A stretch of 6,728 bases of DNA from an uncultured Clostridiaceae bacterium (GTDB lineage: Bacteria > Bacillota > Clostridia > Lachnospirales > Lachnospiraceae): positions 1 through 6,728 of the forward strand of contig CAMWOF010000128.1 in assembly GCA_947175805.1 (NCBI GenBank), read 5' to 3'. How positions within the stretch are numbered: position 1 is the stretch's first letter; each line of letters opens with the position of its first letter. The position numbers were made by a program, and so were the translations under genes. The notes under the pieces are model-generated. The model ran no database searches. It was not told the DNA's origin and saw only the letters and a list, made by a program, of their open reading frames with translations. This document shows, piece after piece, positions 1 to 5,377 of the stretch.

Positions 1-9
1 CAATGTATG

Positions 10-1392
10 TTAAACCGTTAGAATACGGCTGTTCGCCTGGAAACCTCTCTGGGTTACTATCATCTCCGTAAACTCTGTGGAGAGGTCAACATTGGACATC
101 TCCAACACGCCCTGTACAATAGAACCGCCGCCCTCGGATACAACCTCACCGATACCGTCAAAATCACCAGAGTTCTTTGTTGTGGCATACAAGCTGTCAC
201 CCATCGACTGCAGAGAAGCAGGATTCACAAACTCCGCAACGGCTATCTGTCCGAACAACCGCTCTACACCGTTGTCGTAAACACCATAAATCAAACCATC
301 ACCGTCAATGGATACGGATGAAAGGTAGCCAACAGGAAGACCTTGGTAATTTCCTCTATAATCCCCCGCATACATCTTCATGGAGGATGTATTATTGCTT
401 GCGTACAGCTGAATATGGGACATGTCTATTTCAATGGAAGTAATATCCGGATTGCCATCCTTGTCATAGGTTCTGAACACATCACCCTTGGAGTCATCCT
501 GTGGTACAATAGTAAGATTCAGATTATTAATAATCGGATAGGCACTACCGTCTGTCGGAATTTCACCGCAGGTTACAAAGGCGCCGGAGTCCAAATCCAT
601 GTTAAATACTGCCGGCTCCAGGGTTACGTCATAGCCGTCTGTTCTGATATCTACATTCTTGCTGTCCTTGATGGAAACCAACTGTATATTGTATTTGGAA
701 TCATCATAATCCGGTGCCTGTGGTGTACTTGTTGCCGTCTCTGCCTTGGTCACCTTGAAGGTAACCACATAACTATATCCCAGATTATCGTAAATGGTAA
801 CGGACATCTTTACGCCGTCCTCCGTGGTCAGCTGTGAGTCCCTGGTATCAATATTACCTGCCGCATATGTCTTTGAGGTCATCTCCGCTGACGCTGTTTC
901 CAAATCTGCGCCGCCTACCCGGAGATTTGACACCTGATCCCTGATAATCTCCTGGGTCTCAGGGTCTACCTGCCAGCCCTGTACAATACAGCCGGTTTCA
1001 TTTACAAGGAAGCCTGCATCATCCTTAGAAAATGCACCTACCTTGGTAAAATAGTTGATGCCGCTCTTGTTCACGACAAAAAACTTATTTCCTGAAATCA
1101 TCAAATCAAACTGGTTTCCGGTTGACTGCATAGACCCGGTAGCTGATGGGTCATAGCTGATAGCTGCCACATTGGAGCCAAGACCAATCTGCTTGGCTGC
1201 GGTACCACCGGTATTTGTCACAGTGTTGGATGCCTTGGCGTTCTGTGTCGTCTGGTATAAGGTATCCTTGAAATGAACTGCGCTGGACTTAAATCCAACG
1301 GTATTGACATTGGCAATATTGTTACCGATAACGTCCATCTTTGTCTGGTGCGTCCTCAGGCCTGCTACGCCTGAATACATTGATCTCATCAT
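10..1392 (-). CDS. flgE: Flagellar hook protein FlgE, C-terminus apparently cut short
   Basis: FlgE is the subunit that polymerises into the hook, the flexible joint between rod and filament. The 460-residue product starts MMRSMYSGVAGLRTHQTKMDVIGNNIANVNTVGFK, the classic rod/hook N-terminal motif, followed by GLGSNVAAISYDPSATGSMQSTGNQFDLMISGNKFFVV (71-107), the hook D1 signature, and a long variable middle region (about 150-350). The C-terminal half has GYLSSVSIDGDGLIYGVYDNG (355-375), FGQIAVAEFVNPASL (380-394) and VQGVLEMSNVDLSTEFTEMIVTQRGFQANSR (427-456). After ILTV the frame hits TAA at 10-12. Homologues normally continue with about a dozen or more residues of the type D-x-ML-x-EL-x-NLKR, part of the C-terminal D0 helix needed to pack the hook core. 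In frame after the stop the last visible codons read H-T-L, which fits that continuation. The stop may be a real mutation or a sequence error near the window edge. Gene identity is certain; whether the protein works is not. Confidence 0.93.
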   Translation of the reverse strand: MMRSMYSGVAGLRTHQTKMDVIGNNIANVNTVGFKSSAVHFKDTLYQTTQNAKASNTVTNTGGTAAKQIGLGSNVAAISYDPSATGSMQSTGNQFDLMISGNKFFVVNKSGINYFTKVGAFSKDDAGFLVNETGCIVQGWQVDPETQEIIRDQVSNLRVGGADLETASAEMTSKTYAAGNIDTRDSQLTTEDGVKMSVTIYDNLGYSYVVTFKVTKAETATSTPQAPDYDDSKYNIQLVSIKDSKNVDIRTDGYDVTLEPAVFNMDLDSGAFVTCGEIPTDGSAYPIINNLNLTIVPQDDSKGDVFRTYDKDGNPDITSIEIDMSHIQLYASNNTSSMKMYAGDYRGNYQGLPVGYLSSVSIDGDGLIYGVYDNGVERLFGQIAVAEFVNPASLQSMGDSLYATTKNSGDFDGIGEVVSEGGGSIVQGVLEMSNVDLSTEFTEMIVTQRGFQANSRILTV

Positions 1393-1401
1393 AATTCATC
1401 G

Positions 1402-1408
1402 ACCTCCT
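1402..1408 (-). promoter_or_regulatory. Ribosome binding site of flgE
   Basis: AGGAGGT on the minus strand lies 9 bases before the ATG at 1390-1392 and 12 before a second ATG at 1387-1389. FlgE proteins commonly begin MMRS, so the first ATG is taken. A nearer ATG at 1397-1399 is out of frame. Confidence 0.7.
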
Positions 1409-1426
1409 AATAAATCTGCCGTTTTT

Positions 1427-1455
1427 AGCTCTATCTGTCATTCAAGAGCTGATAG
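1427..1455 (-). other. Competing short inverted repeats upstream of flgE
   Basis: AGCTCT at 1427-1432 can pair with AGAGCT at 1445-1450, and CTATC at 1431-1435 can pair with GATAG at 1451-1455. The two stems overlap and cannot both form fully. They lie in the leader 19 or more bases before the flgE ribosome binding site. No U run follows on the minus strand, so this is not an intrinsic terminator. Stems are only 5-6 pairs and may be chance. Confidence 0.25.
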
Positions 1456-1480
1456 CCCCCTGCTATTTCAAAAGGTCCGG

Positions 1481-1870
1481 CTATGCGATTACGGCGCCAT
1501 CAATATTTGTAAATACATGCTGTTCGCTGTGATTGTCTAAAGCTGTCACCACAGTGTCGTTTTTCACATTCACGATAAAGGATAAATTGTCTAATAACAC
1601 CAGGGACTCCCTAATCCCCTTTTCTCTCGCCCTTGACACGCCTTCCTGCAACCGTTCTACCTGCTCACCGGTTAAAGTGATGTTTCTGCTGACCAGCCGC
1701 TCATTAGCATGCTTGGAAAACTTAAGTGTGCCTGCCTGCGTCGCCGCCTTTTGCTTTAATACTTCCTGAAAGCTGAAGGCTTCGGTCTCTGCTGCTTTTT
1801 TTGACTGTCCTGCAAGATATTCATTCTGCACCTGGACTATGGATGAAAAGGAACCTGAAATCTGTGCCAT
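1481..1870 (-). CDS. Flagellar operon protein of the TIGR02530 type (function unknown)
   Basis: This small 129-residue protein resembles the clostridial and bacillar flagellar operon protein family TIGR02530, normally found between flgD and flgE. After a variable, Gln/Ala/Lys-rich N-terminus (1-48), the conserved part runs from KFSKHANERLVSRNITLT (50-67), through GVSRAREKGIRESLVLLDNLSFIVNVKNDTVVTALD (77-112), to VFTNIDGAVI at the end. It has no signal peptide, membrane helix or cysteine, so it is probably cytoplasmic unless exported by the flagellar apparatus. The start has an AAGGAGGAG site at 1875-1883. Its place between hook cap and hook subunit genes suggests a part in hook assembly or export, but I know of no demonstrated function. 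The family match is from memory of the motif order, not a search. An 88-base gap follows before flgE, the longest in the window. Confidence 0.85.
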   Translation of the reverse strand: MAQISGSFSSIVQVQNEYLAGQSKKAAETEAFSFQEVLKQKAATQAGTLKFSKHANERLVSRNITLTGEQVERLQEGVSRAREKGIRESLVLLDNLSFIVNVKNDTVVTALDNHSEQHVFTNIDGAVIA

Positions 1871-1909
1871 ATAACTCCTCCTTTCTCGCCTTTTTCCAGT
1901 CAGGAAATC

Positions 1910-2449
1910 CTATTCGCCGCTTCCGCCACCGTCTCCATTTCCCGTGTTATCTCCATTTCCGCTATTTGCTGTGCCGCCTTCATTATTCGCACTGCCATTT
2001 GCTGAATCCTTTTCATTTTGCAGCATTTGCAGTACATAGTTCGGGTCAACCACAGAATCAAAGTCGTCAAACGAATACTCCTTGCCATTAATTGTCAAGT
2101 ATGCTTTTCCATCCTTCACTGTCACAAAATCCACAATGCCGGAAATCTGCTTTTCGTTGCCTGCGGAATCCGTAGTGTTCATAATGACATAGGAACCTGT
2201 AAGACTCATTGCCTGACCTGCCAGATTGGTTGTCTCCAGATTCTGCATTGCCTCTAAGGCGCTGAACTGTGCCAGCTGTGAAATATACTCCGTATTCGAT
2301 GTCGGCTCTAACGGATCCTGATTGGACATTTCCACTGCCAGAAGCTGCAAAAAAGCATCTTTTCCTAAAACCGAATCAAATTCCTTGCCCTCGTTGGATT
2401 TCACACCGCCTATAGCAGAGGTATCAATTCCTACTCCTGTTAATGCCAT
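1910..2449 (-). CDS. flgD: Flagellar hook-capping protein FlgD, short form with Gly/Asn tail
   Basis: FlgD is exported and sits at the tip of the growing hook as a cap under which FlgE subunits are added. The 179-residue product carries the conserved N-terminal FlgD region at 28-72, with GKDAFLQLLAVEMSNQDPLEP followed by EYISQLAQFSALEAMQNL, the family's hallmark. A shorter beta-rich part follows (82-130: GSYVIMNTTDSAG, then SGIVDFVTVKDGKAYLTINGKEY), then a helical piece (DPNYVLQML). The protein ends in a low-complexity tail of Gly, Asn, Ser and Asp (about 147-179). Proteobacterial FlgD is longer, with tudor-like and FnIII-like domains; Firmicutes versions are shorter, so the length is not a truncation. 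The start has an excellent AAGGAGGTAA site at 2454-2463. The 82-base gap to fliK upstream is AT-rich, with no clear promoter or terminator. The gene is 39 bases ahead of the next one. Confidence 0.95.
   Translation of the reverse strand: MALTGVGIDTSAIGGVKSNEGKEFDSVLGKDAFLQLLAVEMSNQDPLEPTSNTEYISQLAQFSALEAMQNLETTNLAGQAMSLTGSYVIMNTTDSAGNEKQISGIVDFVTVKDGKAYLTINGKEYSFDDFDSVVDPNYVLQMLQNEKDSANGSANNEGGTANSGNGDNTGNGDGGGSGE
1932..1960 (-). repeat. Short direct repeat coding the FlgD Gly/Asn tail
   Basis: TCTCCATTTCC occurs at 1932-1942 and again at 1950-1960, an 18-base period that codes for two GNGD units in the FlgD tail. The surrounding DNA is similarly simple. The six-codon period keeps frame, so tail length could vary by slippage or recombination without breaking the gene. 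Confidence 0.55.
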
Positions 2450-2531
2450 AAAATTACCTCCTTATTTCTAAAATTTTAAAAAATGACTGTAATCCATTCT
2501 ACTTTCTAGACGAAAGAAAAACGAAATCAGG

Positions 2532-4037
2532 TTAGGCCGTATAATCTACATTCCTGCCTTCCTGCCGCATCATCTCTACATTGAGCTGCTCTTCCTCCGA
2601 CAATTCATCCTCAGCCTCTAGCTCATCAAGATTGATATGTCTGACGCCCTTGCCGGTACGTCCATTCTCCTGATTCGTCTGCTGATTCTCAAACTGCTGT
2701 CCCGAAAAGCTTGATGTTGCAACCATGACCTCGATAGCGTCTACTTTAATCTCCTGGTTCTGGAAGGTTTCCTTTAATGTCTGGATGCTTCCCTCTAAGG
2801 CCGCCTTTGCCATCTCATTTTGTGCGGTAATCTGTGCTGTCACTGCACCATTTCTTGTGCTCACCTGAATGGTCACCTTACCAAGATGCTCCGGATATAG
2901 CTGCAGCTCCATGCTGGTGGTATCCTGTTTTGCAATCAGCTTGATTTCCTCCACCACCTGCCTGACAATCTCTGCTGGGGCTACTGGCTCTGCGTCCTGC
3001 TCTACCTCTGAAAGCTGTTCTATTCCCTGGTTTAACTGCGCAAGCACCTGCTCCTTCATGGCACCGATATCCTGTCTCTGCTGTGATGCGCCCTGATGCT
3101 CCTGTCCGGTGCGGCTGTCAGTCTCCACCGTAAAACGAAGGCTGCTCTCATTTTGTCCTTCCTGAAGCTCCGGCATATTGCTCTCAATCGCCACATCCTG
3201 CCGGGAAGCTCTGATTGGCTGTTCTTTTGGAGTCTCCTTTGTCTTTAACTGTGTTAGGGCATCCTGCAGTACCGGGGCTGGCAGTTCTGCTTCATCTACC
3301 GCCTGCGCGACCGCCTTTTCCATGTCCGTCAGAAGCTGTGACAACTCCTCATCCGTTAACAAATCTACAGGCTGCGCATCCTTTGCCGCTAACAAAAATT
3401 GTTTCTGTCCCTCGCTGTCAAGCAAATTCACACACTGCATATCAAGCTGATTCAGCAAGTCATTGAACTGCTTATCATCCATGTTAAGCAGACCTTCCAC
3501 CTGCACCTGAACATCCTGCAAAAGCTGCTCAAACTGCTCCGGCGTAACATTGACAATCATCTGGTTTTGCATCAAGGAAGCTAATTGGGCAAGTAATGCA
3601 TTGTCAAAAACTACATTTTCATTCTGCTCCTCTGGCACCCAGCCCTGATTCTCTGTCTTTACCGGCTTGCCTACAAAAGCGCCTTCACCAGCAGTATCGC
3701 TGTCATCTGCATTGCCTTTTGCATCCTCTGTCTTCACTGCATCCTTTGTGTCAGTCTGCTCAGCAGCATCCACTGCTTTTTTGTCCTCCGGCTTTTGAAT
3801 CTTTTCAGCCTTTTCCGTCTTTTCAACCTTTCGGGAAGTGTCTGCCGCCTCTGCCTTCTGGGACGGGCTTTTATTTGCTCCCGCTTCCACTCCGGAAGAA
3901 GACTGGTTCTTTGCAGAGGAAGACTGGTTCATATATGACTTAAAATCCTGAACCGGCGATACGCCCTTACTCTGCTCTGACACATTCACGCCAACAGACG
4001 GAATATCATTCATACTGTTTTGTGAAGATATCTTCAT
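2532..4037 (-). CDS. fliK: Flagellar hook-length control protein FliK
   Basis: FliK is secreted during hook growth, acts as a molecular ruler and, through its C-terminal domain, switches the export gate from hook to filament substrates. The 501-residue product has a low-complexity N-terminal third rich in Ser, Lys, Glu, Asp and Ala (about 35-130, with an EKTEKAEKIQK stretch), as expected for an unfolded export and ruler region. A helical middle part (160-248) carries four related segments about 21 residues apart. The C-terminal Flg_hook domain (about 355-440) contains MELQLYPEHLGKVTIQV, matching the family's L-x-P-x-x-L-G-x-V core. It is followed by a Gln-rich linker, an acidic stretch (470-490) and a VDYTA end. 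The start has a strong AAGGAGGAGA site at 4041-4050. A 14-base palindrome covers the first codons (4023-4036). The gene follows the ylxF-like gene by 41 bases and precedes flgD, the standard Firmicutes order. The central repeat is not something I associate with the family generally. Confidence 0.95.
   Translation of the reverse strand: MKISSQNSMNDIPSVGVNVSEQSKGVSPVQDFKSYMNQSSSAKNQSSSGVEAGANKSPSQKAEAADTSRKVEKTEKAEKIQKPEDKKAVDAAEQTDTKDAVKTEDAKGNADDSDTAGEGAFVGKPVKTENQGWVPEEQNENVVFDNALLAQLASLMQNQMIVNVTPEQFEQLLQDVQVQVEGLLNMDDKQFNDLLNQLDMQCVNLLDSEGQKQFLLAAKDAQPVDLLTDEELSQLLTDMEKAVAQAVDEAELPAPVLQDALTQLKTKETPKEQPIRASRQDVAIESNMPELQEGQNESSLRFTVETDSRTGQEHQGASQQRQDIGAMKEQVLAQLNQGIEQLSEVEQDAEPVAPAEIVRQVVEEIKLIAKQDTTSMELQLYPEHLGKVTIQVSTRNGAVTAQITAQNEMAKAALEGSIQTLKETFQNQEIKVDAIEVMVATSSFSGQQFENQQTNQENGRTGKGVRHINLDELEAEDELSEEEQLNVEMMRQEGRNVDYTA
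3294..3560 (-). repeat. Four degenerate ~21-residue helical repeats inside FliK
   Basis: FliK residues 160-248 contain four segments with the same pattern, an acidic or polar turn followed by a helix with paired leucines: VTPEQFEQLLQDV (164-176), MDDKQFNDLLNQLD (186-199), LDSEGQKQFLLAAKD (206-220) and LTDEELSQLLTDME (227-240). Units two to four each begin with LL, and spacing is 20 to 22 residues. The similarity is in protein pattern; no strong DNA repeat is obvious, so the units are old or convergent. Confidence 0.5.
4023..4036 (-). other. Perfect 14-base palindrome over the first codons of fliK
   Basis: TGAAGATATCTTCA is fully self-complementary and begins at the second base of the fliK ATG, reaching codon 5. 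As RNA it could form a five-pair stem with a four-base loop that occludes part of the start codon. This may be coincidence; no other sign of regulation is seen here. Confidence 0.3.
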
Positions 4038-4078
4038 GCTTCTCCTCCTTTCCTTTTATGATATCTATAATAACAGAA

Positions 4079-4825
4079 CTATGGCGCCAGCTTTCTGGTT
4101 ACGTTCGCAGCAAATTCCGCAGTCATCTTGCCCATAATTGCGCCCCTTTGCTCGGCATTCATTGCACTTAAAATGTCTGCCACCGTATTCAGATCCTTTG
4201 TCATTGTCTCAAGAATGGTTGCTGCCTCCTGGGGCTTCATCGCCGCATAGGTCTTGGCAAGCTCTGCCATCTCATCATTCTTGGACCGTTCTGCTACTAC
4301 CTGACGATAAATTCTCTCTGCATACTCTGGGTCGAGAGAATTATACCACTTAATATAAGTATCGGCATCTGGTGCATTTTCACCATATACAATTTCCCTG
4401 TAAAAAGCTTCCTTTTCTGATTGGAGCTGTGCCTGGTTTTCCTCAAAAATCTTGAGTTTTGCAATCTCCTTATCCTTGTCGGAAATCGTCTCATTCAAAT
4501 CATCCACCTGCCCGTTCAGGTTGGAATTCGCCGCTTCTAACTCCTCTATCCTGTCTAATGCCTGCTGTAATGTCGTATAGGGAAGATCTGTCTCCTTCGC
4601 CGCCTCCGCATCATTCGCAGGAGGCAGAATTTTGTTAATTACCGGCACATCCTTCAGAACAGGACGCAGCACATTGGAGCCAAAGCCTCCCACATCAAAC
4701 CTGACCAGCGCAATTAAAACTGCAAGCCATACTGCAATGATAACCAGCACAATGAGGGCTGATAAAATTTTGCTTCCAGCCTTCTCTTCCCCGTTTTCGT
4801 TTTGTCCCTTTTGCTTCTTTGCCAT
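4079..4825 (-). CDS. ylxF: YlxF-like membrane-anchored MgtE-N-domain flagellar operon protein
   Basis: The gene lies between fliJ and fliK, the position of ylxF in Bacillus subtilis, and its product has the same plan. Counting from the ATG at 4825 (248 residues) there is a Lys-rich N-terminus, one strong membrane helix at about 21-42 (SALIVLVIIAVWLAVLIALV), a coiled coil at about 83-143 with repeated Glu/Leu/Lys heptads, and a C-terminal helical domain at about 181-246 with the KPQEAATILETM and MNAEQRGAIMGKM segments typical of MgtE-N/FliG-like repeats. There is no magnesium channel domain, so this is not the transporter. Alphaproteobacterial MotE, with a related architecture, chaperones a periplasmic motility protein; a similar assembly or stator role here is inference. 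The basic N-terminus suggests the coil and C-terminal domain face outward. An upstream in-frame ATG at 4837 would add four residues, but GGAG at 4832-4835 fits the 4825 ATG better. Identity with ylxF rests on position and architecture; function is not established. Confidence 0.82.
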   Translation of the reverse strand: MAKKQKGQNENGEEKAGSKILSALIVLVIIAVWLAVLIALVRFDVGGFGSNVLRPVLKDVPVINKILPPANDAEAAKETDLPYTTLQQALDRIEELEAANSNLNGQVDDLNETISDKDKEIAKLKIFEENQAQLQSEKEAFYREIVYGENAPDADTYIKWYNSLDPEYAERIYRQVVAERSKNDEMAELAKTYAAMKPQEAATILETMTKDLNTVADILSAMNAEQRGAIMGKMTAEFAANVTRKLAP

Positions 4826-4831
4826 TTTATT

Positions 4832-4835
4832 CTCC
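4832..4835 (-). promoter_or_regulatory. Ribosome binding site choosing the ylxF-like start
   Basis: GGAG on the minus strand lies 6 bases before the ATG at 4823-4825. The upstream in-frame ATG at 4835-4837 has only a GGCGG directly against it, with too little spacing, so the internal ATG is the better start. Confidence 0.55.
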
Positions 4836-4900
4836 ATTCCGCCATATTGTTCTATCGCAAAAACAAGTAATCATCCATTTCAATCTGAGCGCAGCCCGTA

Positions 4901-5356
4901 TTATTCTATACTGTCCTCTGCCTTGCTAAAGCTATAACTCACAAGCTCATCAATCTCCTTGCTCTCCTTCTGGTTCATCTCATGCATAAATTCCTCGAAC
5001 TGATTCTCCCGAAGCTTCTCATGCATTTTGCGCTCCTGCATGGCCTTGTTCAGCCGGATTCTGGCTCTCTCAACCTCACCCCGCAGGCTGGCAATCATCT
5101 GCTTTTGTGCGGCAATCTGGTCTCTTCTGAAGGTAATTGCGTTCTTGCAGCTCTCTATCTCCAGCAAATCCAACTTAGATGAAGTGGCTGTCCGCAGATT
5201 TGCTATATCCTGCACCAGCCGCTGTTCCAGATTCTGCAGGTACGCCTCCGCTTCATTTAACTTTGCCTGAATCTGTGCGTATTCCTGTTTTTTTTGGTCC
5301 TCCAGCTTATACTTGATATCCAGTATATTCTGCATCCTGTATACAAAGCCTGCCAA
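4901..5356 (-). CDS. fliJ: Flagellar export protein FliJ
   Basis: FliJ is a small cytoplasmic coiled-coil protein that sits in the centre of the FliI hexamer, contacts the export gate protein FlhA and recycles export chaperones. The 151-residue product is nearly all helix-forming, rich in Gln, Glu, Lys and Arg, with no predicted membrane segment. It opens with AGFVYRMQNILDIKYKLED, the usual FliJ N-terminal pattern (F-x-Y/F-R-x-x-x-I-L-x-x-K), followed by long antiparallel coiled-coil stretches (about 15-60 and 75-140). The start is a TTG at 5354-5356. The conserved N-terminal residues lie before the next in-frame Met (residue 8), and a GAGGGTG site lies 5 bases upstream. An out-of-frame ATG at 5359-5361 is a decoy. 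An A8 run at codons 21-23 (5288-5295) is a possible slippage site. The gene sits 21 bases after fliI and 63 or more before the ylxF-like gene. FliJ sequences diverge strongly, but position and N-terminus agree. Confidence 0.92.
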   Translation of the reverse strand: MAGFVYRMQNILDIKYKLEDQKKQEYAQIQAKLNEAEAYLQNLEQRLVQDIANLRTATSSKLDLLEIESCKNAITFRRDQIAAQKQMIASLRGEVERARIRLNKAMQERKMHEKLRENQFEEFMHEMNQKESKEIDELVSYSFSKAEDSIE

Positions 5357-5361
5357 AACAT

Positions 5362-5368
5362 CACCCTC
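5362..5368 (-). promoter_or_regulatory. Ribosome binding site supporting the TTG start of fliJ
   Basis: GAGGGTG on the minus strand lies 5 bases before the TTG at 5354-5356 and only touches the region of the out-of-frame ATG at 5359-5361, leaving that ATG no usable spacing. Together with the conserved FliJ N-terminus this supports TTG initiation. Confidence 0.6.
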
Positions 5369-5377
5369 TGCCTGTCA

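Noticed and set aside
343..837. 164-codon open frame on the plus strand
   Set aside because: It lies wholly antisense to flgE, whose protein is clearly conserved. It has no recognisable motif or good ribosome binding site and looks like a shadow frame.
2450..2531. Possible promoter or terminator in the AT-rich gap between fliK and flgD
   Set aside because: A TAGAAT-like -10 lacks a proper -35 at the right spacing. The CTTTC/GAAAG stem has only five pairs and no following U run on the minus strand. No sigma-28-like pair of boxes was found.
3596..3943. 115-codon plus-strand frame rich in Leu, Pro and His
   Set aside because: Its odd composition mirrors the low-complexity N-terminal region of fliK on the opposite strand. 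No start signal or known motif supports it.
4297..4494. 65-codon minus-strand frame within the ylxF-like gene
   Set aside because: It overlaps the ylxF-like frame fully, is rich in Arg, and has no independent translation signal.
4079..4837. Reading the ylxF-like gene as an MgtE magnesium transporter
   Set aside because: Only the MgtE-N-like helical repeat is present. There are no CBS domains and only one membrane helix, and the genomic position is that of ylxF.
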